A DNA stretch of 64,000 nt from Pyropia haitanensis (Eukaryota; Rhodophyta; Bangiophyceae; Bangiales; Bangiaceae), in the NCBI GenBank assembly GCA_008729055.1, contig SDUX01000003.1, positions 434,001 through 498,000 on the forward strand. The letters are read 5' to 3'. This document shows, piece after piece, positions 23,937-35,994 of the stretch. How positions within the stretch are numbered: position 1 is the first letter of the stretch; each line of letters begins with the position of its first letter. The notes beneath the pieces are model-generated. The model saw only the letters and a list, made by a program, of their open reading frames with translations, was not told the origin of the DNA and ran no database searches. The translations under genes were made by a program, and so were the position numbers.

Positions 23937-24750
23937 CGCAGTGGGGCTTAAACCGTGTCCCTTGCGTGAGCCGTTTTTTCGTGTTTGGGTGTGTCAACAC
24001 GTGCTGACATGGTCGCGTACGGGTGTGCACTGCGCTCGAATTCGTCCTGAGGGTGCACGTTTTCTCCTCTCGGCGTGCACGATTCTCGACATTTTGCACC
24101 GAAAAATGCAGCATGCATGCGGTGGATGCTGCATGAAGCGAGCACCCAGCATGCACGTGCGTGCACTGACCGTGCCATGGACATGGCTCAATTCAAGGAA
24201 AACAGAGTCTCTCGACTACCGAAGCGTGGACAGGTATGCTACTGAGCACGCACCGCAGGTTGGGCGGGCGGGTTGCTCGAAACAAGCCCGGCGAGGTACA
24301 GACCGTGAGCTGTCTTCACGCATATATGCTGCATGGTCGTGCATTTATGCACGGGATCTGCTGCAGCAGGGCGCGCAGTGCATGCACGTTCTTCGATTTT
24401 ACGCAGCATGAAATCGAAAAACGTGCAACGCAGGAGCCCACTGCATGCACAATTGCGCGTTTTTTACAACATGGTCCAGCTGGCTTAAAGAGATAATTAG
24501 TGCGGGAAGCGTCGGCGAGCAAAGCTCTCTTCACACAAGGTCCTTCTCAATCTCCTCTCCAAAAGCGAGGTCTCGCCGGCGCTTCCGCTTCTGGGGGGGG
24601 CCGTAGCCGGGGAAACGTGCAGTGCATGAACGCGGAAAACGGCGTTCTATGGGCCCTGAGGCCCCGTTGCAGTGCACATGCAACGGGTCGCGCACGCCGT
24701 TGCACGCCAAATCGGCTCTCTGGAAGGGACACAGTTTAAGCCCCACTGCG
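23937..24750. mobile_element. Possible 0.8-kb non-autonomous inverted-repeat (MITE-like) element
   Basis: The left end 23937-23963 and the right end 24724-24750 are inverted repeats matching at 26 of 27 positions; the outermost bases are CGCAGTGGGGCTTAAAC. A weaker similarity (GAGCCG, CGTG) continues inward. The 814-base interior has no transposase-like frame, is AT-richer than its surroundings and is full of GCATGC words, with a hairpin TGCAGCAT/ATGCTGCA at 24107-24133. I could not identify target-site duplications, so a transposon is not proven. A near-copy of the end sequence lies at 19089. Confidence 0.45.
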
Positions 24751-25391
24751 CTGAGTTTTGTCTCATCTGGTACCTCTTCCTCCCAACGCCGCATCCGAGA
24801 GATCCTCACCTGCAAGAAAAGGGGACTACTTCACACATTGATGTCGACCGATTTAAAGCGGATGTCCGGATCGAGTGCGCTCGCAATGCATGCGGAGAAG
24901 CGCAGCGTGCTCAACGTCGTGCCGCCCTGTGCGTGCTACCACGCCTCTAAAAACCGCCACAACTACAGAAGATGGCATCGCATGCATGTGGAGACACAAT
25001 CGCAGTCCACGCCACTTCGCCAATTAGCTGTACCTGGGTGCTGCGGGGAAAACACGACGAAAAAGTGACGGAACCACCACAGCTACATTCACGGCGTGGA
25101 GCATTTTTGACTGATACGTTCGTATAAAGAGCTCGAGCGACGGCGCAGTCGATTGCCCGTGACATGAGCTACAAAATGAGCCCAGGTACATTGTCTGGGT
25201 GTGAACGAGAACGAAGATAGGAGGGGTCAAAGTTGGGGGGGTGCCAATCAGTCTAGCTATATGGCATCGACTTGAGTGCGGCACGTTCTTTTTTCTGGGC
25301 GTTTCTGTAGGTTCTCGCGCTGCGTGCTCCTTTGCGTTGACGGTGCTCTGGTGTGCATTTAAAGAGCGACCCTTTGCTATCCCTTCCCGCA
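24751..25391. other. Intergenic, AT-richer, no gene seen
   Basis: Continuation of the AT-richer block on the right of the inverted-repeat element. No conserved frame on either strand. The last 60 bases are C/T-rich on the plus strand before the ATG at 25392. Confidence 0.4.
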
Positions 25392-25883
25392 ATGCCCTCT
25401 CCCAGTCCCGAGTTATCCCCCGCTGAACTTGCACACACCCTAAACCATCTCCGCGGCACCAGCGGCACTACCCGCACGACGGACACCAACGCCACCTCCC
25501 TGGTAGAGTCGGTCCGCGACCTGCGGCGGATAGCGACGGGAGGGAGGAGGGGGGCAGACGGCGGCGGTGGAATGGCCGTCCGCAGGCGTGGCGACCCGGC
25601 GGCGGGCCCCGTCGCCGCCCCTGTCGGCACCGTGCCCGCCGCGGGGAGTGGTGGCGGCGGCGGTCGCGGTGATGGACGGCGCGGCGGGGTGCAGCGGCGT
25701 CTCTTTCCCAGAGGCGCCTTCCCTCCCCCCCCCCCCCCCGGCCCCGGCGCCCGCCGGCGCGGCCGACACCGCCCTGGGCAGCCGCTGCAGCTGGGGGTGC
25801 TGTCCCAGCCGGGGAGCCCGCCCGCCCCGAGCGCAGCCCCACCCGACCGCCCACGCCATAGGACGGCGGCGGCTGGGGTATAG
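25392..25883 (+). CDS. Hypothetical short ORF (or first exon)
   Basis: The ATG at 25392 follows a pyrimidine-rich run and opens MPSPSPELSPAELAHTLNHL, continuing through a polar stretch to SLVESVRDLRRIATGG. These first 60 residues are amphipathic and of mixed composition, unlike the surrounding composition-driven frames, so they could be a true N-terminus. After that the frame degrades into Gly/Arg/Pro sequence and stops at 25883. It may be the first exon of a gene whose continuation I cannot place, possibly the coiled-coil gene downstream. No family recognised. Confidence 0.25.
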   Translation: MPSPSPELSPAELAHTLNHLRGTSGTTRTTDTNATSLVESVRDLRRIATGGRRGADGGGGMAVRRRGDPAAGPVAAPVGTVPAAGSGGGGGRGDGRRGGVQRRLFPRGAFPPPPPPGPGARRRGRHRPGQPLQLGVLSQPGSPPAPSAAPPDRPRHRTAAAGV

Positions 25884-26555
25884 TGGCGGCGCCCCAAGCC
25901 CAAGGCCGCCGCCGCCGCCGCCACCGCCGCCGCCGCGGACGGCGGCGGGGGCCACGGGGCCAGCGCGGCTGGGCGCCCGGTTTGGTACTTTTTTTTTGTC
26001 CGCGGCGCGCCCGCCGCACCGGGGGCGGCACGCACGGCCCGAGCCGCCTGCGGCGGGTGGGGGGGGCCCACCCCTTCCAGCTGGCGCTGCCCGCGGCGCG
26101 GTACGCGGATCGGGCCGCCGCGGCGCCGCCGCGGCGGCGCCCCCGATTGGCCCGCCGCGGCGGCGCCCTCGATTGGCCCGCCGCGCCGCGCCGGGCGCCC
26201 GCGGGACGCGCCGCGGCCACACGCCCCCGCCGGCGGAGGTTGCGCGTCCCCGCCCCCACCCCCCCACCCCCCCCCCCCTCCCTCGGCCCTTGCCCCTGCC
26301 TCCGCGACCGGCACGGCGCCCATCCCACGGCCGCGCCGCCGCGGTCGGGCGGTCTGGCCGGGGTCGGCCCCGCCACGAGCCATCCCCCCTCCCCCCCCCC
26401 CCCACCCCCCCGGCCTCTCCGTCCCCCCCCCCCCCCCCCCCGCGCTTTTCCCGCAGCTCCCTGGTGCCCAACCCCCCCCTTCTCCTGCGTCTTTTGCACC
26501 CCCCCCCCACCCCCCCCCCCCCCTCCCCCCCCCGCGCGCGCTCTCGCGTGAGGCC

Positions 26556-27756
26556 ATGGCTGGCGGCCGGCGGCGGCGGCCGGCCAAGGGCGGCGGCGGC
26601 GGCAAGCCCGCCGCCGCCGCGGCGGCAGCGGCGGCCGCGGCGGCCGCGGCGGCCGGCGGCCGTGACGGCGGCGCCGTGGAGGGGGCGGCCACCGCCGACG
26701 CCGGGCCGCGCCCCCCACCCGACGCCGCCGCCACCGCCTCTGCCGCTTCCACCCCCCCGCGCGGCGGCGGCAGCCCGTCGGCGGCGGCGGCGGCGGCGGT
26801 GGCGTCGGCGGCGACACCTCCCCGCGCCGCTGCCGATGGTGCCGCCAGCGGCGGCGACGGCGGCGGCGGTGGCGGTGACGGCGGCGGTGACGGCGGCGGT
26901 GGCGGCGGTGGCGGTGGCGGTGGCGGTAGCGGTGGCGGTGGCGGCGACGCGGACCGGCTGGCCGCCGCCGAGGCCGCCGCCGCGGGCGCGCGGGCCAAGC
27001 AGATCGACGCGCTCCGCCGGTACGCGGCGGAACGCGCGGCGCGTGCGGCCGACGCGGCCGCCGCCGACGCGGCCGCCGCGACGGCGGCGGCACAGATGGA
27101 GGCGCTGCGGGAGCAGGCGGCGGCCGCCGCCGCGGCGGCGGCGGCCGACGTGGAACGGCTGCGGGCAGAGGTTGCCGCGGCGACCGCCGCGGCCGCCGCG
27201 GCGGCCGAGGCCAAAGCGGCCGCCGCCGCGGAGGGGGACGCGCTGCGGCGGGAGGCCGCCGTGGCGACCGCCGCCGCGGCCGCCGCGACCGCCGCCGCCG
27301 CCGCCGCGGCAGCCGAGCGGGAGGACGCGAGGGGAAGCCGACCCGACGTGGGGGGGGGGGGGGCGGCGGCCGCCACCATCGGGTCGACGGCTGAGGCTGG
27401 CCATCTTGTGGGTGGGGGGAGGGAACCCGCCGCCGCGTCTGGGGGCGGCGGTGGCGGCGGCGGCGGCGGCGGCGGTGACGGCGGCGGCAGCAGCGGGGAC
27501 GGCGCGGCCACGCTGGACGCGGACGCGGACGCTGACGACGCGGGCGTGTCGTCGACCGACGATGGCGCCGACACGGAGGACGTCCTCGGCCTCTCCGCCC
27601 CCACCGGTCGCCTCTCCTGGTGGTGTGGCGGCGGCGACGACGCGGCGGCCGACGCGGGCAGCGCCGCCGCGGGCGTGTCGGCGCCGCCCGCGCGGGCGGT
27701 GCCGGGCCACGCCGCGCCCGCCCGGCGGCGACGCGTCGCGTCCACGCCCGCCCGCC

Positions 27757-27791
<35 letters not shown>

Positions 27792-28547
27792 AATGGAGGC
27801 GGCGCGCCGACCGCCGCCGCCGCCGCCTCTGCCGCCGCTACCTCCTGCGGCGACGACGACGACGGCGGCGGCGGCGGCGGCGGTGGCGGCGGCGGAACCG
27901 CGGCCGCGGCGGCCGCCGCCGCGATTGCCGACGCGCGCCGCGAGGCGGCCGCCGCTGCCGCGGACGCCGACTCGGCGCGCGCGGAGGCGGCGGCCGCCAC
28001 CGCCGACGCGGACGCGGCACGCGCCCAGGCGGCCGCGTCGGCGGCGCTCGTCGAGTCCCTCCGCGCCGCCGCCGCCGACGCGGCGGCCGCCGCCGCCGAC
28101 GCGCCGTCTGCTGCCAAGGGGGGTGACCGCGACGGTGGTGGCGCCGGGGGTGGCGACAGGCGCACCGGCGATGCCGTCGCTGCCGCCGCCGCCGCCGCCG
28201 CCGCGGACGCGGCGGACGCGGCCGCCGTGGACGCGGCGGGCGACGCCGCCGCGGCGGCGGCGGCGCTCAAGGCGGCGCGCGCCGAGGCGGCCGCCGCGCA
28301 CGCGTCGGCGGTCTTCTCGTCGGGGCTGCTACAGACGATGCAGGCGCAGCTGGAGAAGGCGACCGCCGCGGCGGAGGAGCTGCTGTCGACGGTCGCGGCT
28401 CAGGAGGAGACGATTGCGTGCCTGCAGGTGGAGGTGGGGGGGGGGGGGGGAAGCGCGTCGATGCCCGCACGACCGAGCGGGCCTAGGCGTGCGGCGGGGG
28501 ATGGGAGGGGTGGGGGGTGGGACGGGAGTGGCTGCGATGGGGATTGA
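26556..28547 (+). CDS. Ala-rich coiled-coil protein, function unknown
   Basis: The ATG in GAGGCCATGGC follows about 150 bases of nearly pure C/T. The 663-aa frame starts MAGGRRRRPAKGGGGGK, then alternates Gly/Ala linkers with three heptad-like Ala/Glu/Arg segments: about residues 125-260 (RAKQIDALRRYAAERAAR, QMEALREQ, VERLRAEV), 450-515 (IADARREAAAA, SARAEAAA) and 575-630 (LQTMQAQLEKATAAAEELL, AAQEETIACLQVEV). An acidic stretch (DADADADDAGVSSTDDGADTE) lies mid-protein. The end is uncertain because G runs (28437-28450) precede the stop and may hide a frame break; other frames end with a hydrophobic tail. A scaffold or tether role would be a guess. The opposite strand is open throughout but has no coiled-coil pattern. 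Confidence 0.5.
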
Positions 28548-28977
28548 TTGGATGGTGGTGGGGGGGGTGGTGGGGGGGCGCGTTGGTGGGGGAGTCGTGG
28601 TGGTGGGCGGGGTGGTCGGAGGGGGAGGCGGGCGGGTGTCGAGGGGGAGGAACCGCCGGGGTTGGTCGCGTTGACGCGGCGGGCGAGGCGCCATTGTTTC
28701 TGCTGTCGTCTGTTGCCATTTGACTCTTTTTTTTTTTCCCTCTGACGCTGGGTCTTGCCGCTGTCGCGTCATGTGGCACGGTATGTTGGGCTGTACTCGC
28801 GCGTGTGCTCCTGTTTCTTCCAATGTGTGACACTCCTTTCCTTTTGTGCGACGCTCCTTTTTTCCTTTTCGCTTGTTGGACACGCCCGTCCTGTCCCTTT
28901 TGTGGGGCACGCCGTTCCTTTCTCGACAACGCCCTGTGTTCCCTGTTGCTCCGTTGTGCTTGCGAGGTGCTCTGGAT

Positions 28978-29011
<34 letters not shown>

Positions 29012-29277
29012 TGCCGACTGGACCGTCCATGGCCGTGCGCCTCTGGGGCTGGTGCTCGCTAGCCCACACCAGGGTGTGGTGCCCCCCACGGGGGCGGTCA
29101 GGGCTGGCCGTGGGTATCCCCCGCGCCAGCCGCAATACCCCACCCCTGCACGGCCAAACGACGCTGGTCACAACACCCCCGCCGCAACAGCAGCCCCACG
29201 GGCCACGGTGTCCAGGGCAGCACGTCCGCCCACCGAGCCAGCAGCGAAAAAACGGCTCACGCCGGTGCTCTTTTTTT
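28548..29277. other. Intergenic between convergent genes
   Basis: The 3' flanks of the coiled-coil gene (+) and the DeSI gene (-). T/G-rich on the plus strand at 28690-28970, with T runs near 28727-28737 and 29269-29278. No gene recognised. Confidence 0.45.
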
Positions 29278-30214
29278 TCATTGTACCACCGCCGCCGCCG
29301 CCGCTGCCGCGGGCGGCGACGGCATGACCGGCCGGCCGGCCTGCCCCCCCCGGTGCACAAACGCGACCAGCGGCGCAACGTCCGCGATGGAGCCGGATCC
29401 CCTCGCCTCGTCCCGCTCCACCGCGTGCGCCGCGTCGCCGCGGAAGCCGCCCACCCCGCCGCCGTCGCTGCCCGCCGCGCTCGAGCGGCGGCCCGCCGCG
29501 GCGGCCGCCCCACGCCCGCCGCCATCGTCGTCGTCGCTGTCGTCGTCGCTGTCGGCAGCTGCACCAGCCGCAGTGCCGCCGCCGCCGCCGCCGTCGGCGC
29601 GCGCGCCAGGCCCACTCAGCGGGTCATCAAACCCCGCCGGCAGCAAGCACCGCACGCGGACGGCGAGGCCGGCGAGGCGGTTGACCCACCCCGGGCTCCC
29701 CCGCCCCGTCAGGCGGCGGAGCAGGTCGTCACAAAAGACGTTGCAGTTGCGGGTGAGCAGGTTGTACGCGGCGCCCTCGTACGCGTCGGCCACCTCGTCG
29801 AGCACCTCCTCCACGTCCACCGTCCCGCGCTCCACCCGCCCGTACGGGATGGCGGTGCGGAAGACCGCGCCGGGCGCCGCGCGGGGCACCCCCTCCACCA
29901 CCCCCGTCACGCCCTGCTCCCAGTGGCCCGCGTACGTGTACTCCACGTCATTGACGACGACGCCGGTGTGGAAGAGGCCAATGCCCGTCAGCCAGAGGGC
30001 GGTGTTGAGGGCGGGCACCGCCCCCGGGTGGTCCGCGTCGACCAGGTCGTAGACGTGGAGGGTGACGAGCGCGCCCAGCGGCGCCGCGACGGCCGTCGAC
30101 ATGCGCGGGCGCGACAGGGACGCCCCCGACGCGTCGCTGTCCACGTCCAGGTCGGCGGCGCCATCGGTGGGGGCGGAGCTGGCGTCGGCGGCGTCATCGC
30201 CATTGGCAGCGGCA

Positions 30215-30254
<40 letters not shown>

Positions 30255-30498
30255 GGGTGGCGGCCGCGGTGGCGGTCGCGTTGCCCGCCTTGACCGGCGA
30301 CGCCGGCGGCGGCGGCGGCGGCGGCGGCGCCTTGCCACCGTCGGCCGACGACGCCGACGCCGACGACGTGACCGACGACGTGCGCGGCAGCGGCGCGCCG
30401 GCCGCGCGGCCGTCCTTGTCCCGCAAGACGGCGCGCTCGGGTGGCGGCTCATCCGCCGACGACACGGACGACATGCTGCCACTAAACGGGACGCCCAC

Positions 30499-30531
<33 letters not shown>

Positions 30532-30633
30532 CGCCGCCGCCGCCGCCGCCGACGCGGCCGCCGCCGCCGCCGCCGCCGACGCGGACGCGGCCGACGCGGC
30601 CGACGCCGGGCCGCGTGTGTCGCGGGCGCCCAT
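29278..30633 (-). CDS. PPPDE-family (DeSI-type) deSUMOylating/deubiquitinating isopeptidase
   Basis: Cysteine peptidase of the PPPDE family, which removes SUMO or ubiquitin. The domain spans residues about 190-350: VTLHVYDLVD at its start, GIGLFHTGVVVNDVEYTYAG with the catalytic His near residue 222, IPYGRVERGTVDVEEV, then NLLTRNCNVFCDDLLRRL with the catalytic Cys near residue 296, and GWVNRLAGLAV. The Asn-Cys-Asn context and the WVNRLA tail are family hallmarks. The N-terminal 190 residues are Ala/Ser-rich linker and the C-terminal 100 are Gly/Asp/Ser-rich, both absent from typical 170-200-aa members. The start is the ATG at 30631-30633 (MGARDTRGP). Upstream sequence is C- and T-run-rich on the coding strand. 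No frame break. Confidence 0.88.
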
Positions 30634-31737
30634 CGTGGGCGCACCCCAGACGCCACCACACCCCGCCCCACCCAACGGCACCACCACCACCCGAGGGGTG
30701 GTCGGGGGACGAGCAAACAACCGGGCAAGGGATGTTCCGGGGGGGAAAACAGGCAGGGGAAAAAAAAAAAAAAAAAAAGAAAAAGCGCAACGGGGAGGAA
30801 GGAGGAACGCGGAAAAAGGGCGGGGGGGGGGGGGAGGAGGCGGGGGGGGGGGGGGGAGGAGGCAGGGGGGGGAGGGGGGGGGCGGGTGGGGGGAGGGACG
30901 AGAAAACCGCGGACCACAGCGCGCACAGGGAAAGCCGACGCGCGCGGCCAGCGGTGGCGGCGGCGGTCGACACTGGCGGCGGCTCCGCCGACGGCACGGC
31001 GGGGAGCGGCGCGCGCGCGCGCGCGCACGCGCGCCCACACCCGTCGGCCCGGTGACGGCCGGCGCGCGGGCGTGTCGCCGCGCGCGGCGCGCACGCGCGG
31101 CGGCAGCGGCAGCGGCGGCAGCGGCGGCGGCGGCAGCGGCAGCGGCAGCGGCAGCGGCAGCGGCGGTGGCGGTGGCGGCGGTGGCGGCGGCGGCGGCACG
31201 GCCGCGCGGGGCGGCGGCGGGCGCGTTGCACGCGCGCAATGGGCGCAACCGTTTCCGCCGACCGCTGCCGACGGGGGGGGAAGCGGGCGCCCCCGAGCGA
31301 CGAGCGGCAGCGGGGGGGGGGGTGGGTGAGGTGGGGTGGGAGCAGAGCAAGGGGGGGGGGGGGGGGGGGGGGGAGGGGGGAAGCGGAGGGAGATGGGCGT
31401 GCCAAGGGCGGGAGCGGCGGCGGCCGGCGTGCCGCGGCCGGCGGCGGTGGGGGGGGGGGGGGGGAGGAGCGAGACCGACGCCGACCCGTTGACGGGTAAA
31501 CGGCAGCGCCGCGGCCGCCGCACGCGGCGGCAGCCCAGGTGTCCGCGTCGGGCGGTCGGCGGCGACGGCGGTGGGGGCGGCGGGCACGGCAGGGGGGGGG
31601 GGGGTGGGCGCCGCGGTGGGGGGGGGGGGGGGGGGAGGCTGCCAACCCGTCCCCGCCGCGCGCGGCGTGCGGCTCGCCAAGAGGAGCGCGCGCGTCGGGT
31701 GGCGGCCGACGCGGCCGGCACGACCCGCAGGCAGACG

Positions 31738-31773
<36 letters not shown>

Positions 31774-32117
31774 CGCCGCCCGCCGCCGCGCGCAACGGCG
31801 GGGCAAACAACACCGGGCCGCGACGCGCGGGCGCCGCCGCCGCCCGCGGTCCGCGTCGGCCCGCCCGCGGTCGCCGCCGCCGCCACCGCCACCCCCACCC
31901 CCACCGCCGCCGCCGCCGCCGCGGCGCGTCGCGTCTGGCAGCCGCCGCGCGGGTTACAGTACGCGGGCGCACACGCCCACGCAGCACCCCGCCGCGGCCG
32001 GCACGCACACCGCCACACCACCAGCGGCGGCGGTCGTGACGGCGCGCGGACGGCGGCGCGAGGCTCTCTCGCCCCCCCCCCCCCCCCCCCGCCCCCCCCG
32101 CCGGCCGTGTGCGCGGC

Positions 32118-32150
<33 letters not shown>

Positions 32151-33712
32151 GGACCGCCTTGAAGAAAAAAAAAAAAAAAAAAAAACGCGCAGCCGGCACA
32201 CCCGCGCGGCCGCGGCGGCGCGCGGCGGCCGCGCCGATGGATCCGCCGACCCGACCGCGGCGCGCCGCGCGCGCGCGTCGCAAGCCGCCCGCGCGGCGGC
32301 GGCGGCGGCAACGACCGCGGCAGCGGCGCGGCGGGCGACGGCCGGCCGCCCTCCCTCCCCCCCCCCCTCTCACCGGCAGCGTCGACGCGGCGAGCGGGGG
32401 CACGCGGGGGGGGGTGGCGGCCGACGGCGGCGGCAACGCGGGTGCCAGGCGCAGCACGCGCGTGGCGGCGGCGGACGCCGCCGTCGCAGCGACGCTCGTC
32501 GTGGAAAAAGAAAACAGAGCACCCGGCGGCGGGCGCAGCAGCGGAAAAAAAAAGGGGGAAAAAAAAAGAGAGAGAGAGGGAGCGACAAAGCCGCGGGGGC
32601 GGCGCGCGGGGAAACGGGGACGCGCCGTCGTCGACTCCCCCCCAACCACGACCGACCACCCACCCCCCGCCCCCCCCCACACCCCCCCCCCCTTCCCCCC
32701 CCCTCCCCAACAGCAGGCACACTGGGCAGAGCAGGGGCAGACGACCCCCGCCGGCAGCAGCGGCGTGTGCGGCGGTGGCGGTCGTCGCAGCGGGGGCGCA
32801 CGGCGTTGACGGCAGACGCGACGCACGCCGCGGCGTTGGCGCGCCAAGCCAGTCTGGCAGCGCGGGGCGCGCGCGCGTGCGTGGCTGAGCCGCGGCGGGG
32901 GGGGGGGGGTGGCGCCGCCTCACCAACAGCGTGGGGGGGTGAGCGTGATACCGCCTCACCAACAGCGTGCGCCCCAGCGTCAGGACGGTGCCGGGGGGGG
33001 GGGAGGGGGGGGGTGGGCGTGGCGGGTGGCAGACAGAACAGGCGGTACACGCGCTGGTAGCCGGGCGGGGGTGGGGGGCGAGGGGGGGGGGGGGGGGGAG
33101 ATGCAGACGCGACGTGGGCGGCGGCAGGAGCGGGCGCGTCCGACGCGGGCGGCACGCCACGAGGGCCGGCCGCGTCGGGCAACCACGGCGCCGGTACGTA
33201 GCGGCGGCCGCGGCGGGCGCCGGCGCGGCGGCGGTGGCAGCGGCCGAGCGGGTGCGGCGGGCGGCGTGCGGCGGCGGGATGCAGACGATGCGACGCACGG
33301 CAGCCGCGGGCGTCTGGGGTACGCCCGCACCGGCCGCGGGGCGCACGTAGCGTCCCCCCCCCCCTCGCCCCCGCACACCCTCCCCCGCCCCCCGCTCCCG
33401 GCCTTTTGTCCGAATGGTCTGCCAAGCCCCCCCCCAGGAATGGGAGGTTGGGTGGGAGGGGCGCCACCGCCGCGATCGCCGCGGCGGCGCGTCCCAATGG
33501 ACACGAGTCGCGTGGCGGCCGCGGGCGGGGGCCACCGCGGCGGGCCGCCCGCCGCGCCCGCCGTTGCGGCGACTCCACCACCCAGCCGCGCGCGTGGCGG
33601 CCGCCAGTGTCAAGCAAGGGGGCCGCGGCGGCCGGGTGTGCTGGCGAGCGTGCCGGCCCACCGCGGGCGGCGTCGCGGGTGGGGCGCGGCGGGGACTGCG
33701 GGTTGGGGAGCT

Positions 33713-33746
<34 letters not shown>

Positions 33747-34300
33747 GGGGGGGCGCATTGGCTCCCACTGCCGCCCCCGCGCCGGGGATCATCGCGGCGG
33801 GGGGGGGCGCGTGAAATGGGCACGACGGGGGGGACGGGTGTGCCGGTCGTGGCCGCCGCGGCGCTCGCTGCCGCCCGCCCCCGCGGCCACCGCGTCAGAC
33901 TGCCGAGGCCGCCCGCCGCCGCCGCCGCGGCGGCGTCAGACCACAGACGATGGGTCGCGGCGGTGGTGGGGTGGGGGGCGCCTGTGGTGGCGCCCGCCGC
34001 GGCGGGGGGGGGGAGAGCGGCCGCGCCGCCGCGCCGCGCCACGTCGCCACCGGGCGTGGCGACGCGGCGGCGGTGGGCCGCGGCGGGTCCGCCCCGCGGG
34101 TTGCCGGTGTGGTTTTTCTGGCTGCCGCCGCCGCCGCGGCCGAGGGGCGCCCCTACACTCCCCCGCAGCGCCCACAGCGCTGGTGGGGGGAGGGGGGGGG
34201 GGGGGGGGGTGCGCCGAGAGGGCGCGACCGGGAATGGAATTCACACGGTGACGTGTACCGCGGCGCCCCCACCGGCCGCGGCGCTGTCTACGTAGGAGGC
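30634..34300. repeat. Simple-sequence desert with long homopolymers
   Basis: About 3.7 kb dominated by GCC/GGC triplets and homopolymers: A runs at 30760-30778 and 32165-32185, C runs around 32081-32098 and 32119-32147, G runs around 31350-31373 and 33713-33745 (33 G), alternating CG near 31010-31028 and an AG tract near 32567-32579. A 39-base tandem duplication containing CGCCTCACCAACAGCGTG starts at about 32912. Open frames of over 1,000 codons cross this stretch on both strands, but none shows a domain, hydrophobic segment or non-repetitive composition. I see no supportable gene. Confidence 0.6.
33713..33745 (+). repeat. 33-base G homopolymer
   Basis: Uninterrupted G run followed by T and seven more G. 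It would form G-quadruplexes and is the longest homopolymer in the window. Its true length is uncertain given the homopolymer errors inferred elsewhere. Confidence 0.85.
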
Positions 34301-35958
34301 GTGGCCGCTCGGCTGCCAAGCGGAGGGGGGGTGGTGTGGGGGGGGGGGGGGGGGTGCCCGAGGTGAGTCGCGCAAATGGACGCGTCGCGCCGGCGTTCCC
34401 CCGCGTGAGCCAAAACTTGAGGTTGGACAATGGAATTTCACTCGGTGGGTGCAGACGGATTTCGTGTGGAGGTGGCCCCCATCGGGCGGCGAGCGAGAGA
34501 GTCGGTGCGCGGTCTGGGATGGGGCGCCCCGGTGGGCGGGTGGCCAAAGGGCCCACCGGGCCACTGTGGATCGCCGTGGGGGGCGTCGCCGCCCACGTAG
34601 CCGCGTGCCATGCATGGAAGGAAGCGGAGGAGAAGCCCTTTGCGGCGGTGGTGACCCCTCCGGCTCGGGCAGGCCTGACCGCGCGCTCGTGCAGGCTGGA
34701 TGCAAGAAGGGGGCCCGTCGGCAGGGGATGGGAGCGTCCTTGGGGCCGGGGGAATCAGAAAGCAAGGTATGCGCGTGTGATTGCATGGGGCATTGTCTTC
34801 AGCGTTGCACCGGCGGTCCGTACATGACGAAAATAGTCAAGCAAAGGAAAAAAGAGTCATTCCCTCGCCGGGGGGGGCACGCGGCGCCGGTCGCAATCCA
34901 GTCTCCACGGCGCGGCCTGGAGGCACTGGCGAGGGCTGTCCGTGCCGCCCACATCGACGCGTCGCCCTCCCTTTGTTTCCGGGTGATACCTCCCCCGACC
35001 GACGCCCCTCCCTGTGCTCCCACGGGGACCTGACGCGGTGGGGCGATGGCGACTGTCGACGCACGTGCTCCCCGATGCTAGGAAATCTGATTGGTCCGCC
35101 GTCTGAGCACACACGCCATTCAACTGCTACGAGAGAATCGTTGACGGGGGGGTCGAGCACGTCGCCGCTCCCGATGGGACGCTGCGCGTGTGCGAATATA
35201 ATGCATGCGCCAAAGCTTTGAGCCAGGTCGGCGATGCTCATGCTCGATCACTCCACTCTGTGTGCCCGTGTGCAAGGACATAACTCACGTACATCATTGT
35301 TCCTTCTCTCCCCTCCCGCGTTCTCCTGGGACGCACGGCCTTGTGCGCTGCGCCACCTTCCCCCTCTTAAACAGTGCTGTGCTCCTCCACGGGACGCAAC
35401 CATGCGTGGCTGCGGCAGCTGTGGGAAATACCTCTGTACGGATTTCTACAGCAGAGCCCAGGGCAACTGGCAGTGCCCGACAATACTTGATGTATCTTCT
35501 TTTGTGTTCCTCCGACATCCGTCTCCAATGCGATCGTTTCTGTTGGGACCCTGAGTGCCGTTCCCTCCGCCCCCCCCGCAGACCCGAGAGCGCTGCGGCG
35601 CGGCGCCTATACAGTTGCAGTTACGGTGTATGACACCGCGCCAGCAGTAATGTCCGCCGTCGCCTCTGCGTCTGGCGTGCCTCTGTCCGTCACTACCGCG
35701 CCGGCCGTGCCCCATGAGCGGAGCCGCGCATTGGAACGCTTTTGCAAGGGCAAACAAGGTCGACGCACGGGACGTACGGTTCGCTATTGCTTGGTCGGCA
35801 GCAGACGGGCACCATGTCGGCGACCGCCCGCGCCCATCTCCGCCAGGACTTTGTACTGCTGTGAGGGTTGTTCGAGTGGCGCCCCCAGCTCAGGACAGCT
35901 ACACGAGACTTGATGTCGTTCTGGAGGAGGGCGAATAGGAAGAGATGAAAAGTAAAAT

Positions 35959-35994
35959 CTAAAGGTGGATTCCATATAGCTAAAGGTGGATTCC
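35959..35994 (-). repeat. Tandem pair of the GGAATCCACCTTTAG repeat (minus orientation)
   Basis: Two exact copies of CTAAAGGTGGATTCC at 35959-35973 and 35980-35994, separated by ATATAG, a 21-base period. They face the copies at 36374 and 36632. Confidence 0.75.

Noticed and set aside
25253..28301. Very long minus-strand frames opposite the coiled-coil gene
   Set aside because: They translate to Ala/Ser or Arg/Gly runs; only the plus frame shows heptad-like charged segments and a good start context.
30482..34042. Minus-strand frame of 1,186 codons and plus-strand frames of over 450 codons
   Set aside because: They cross homopolymers and GCC repeats and contain no conserved or non-repetitive segment.
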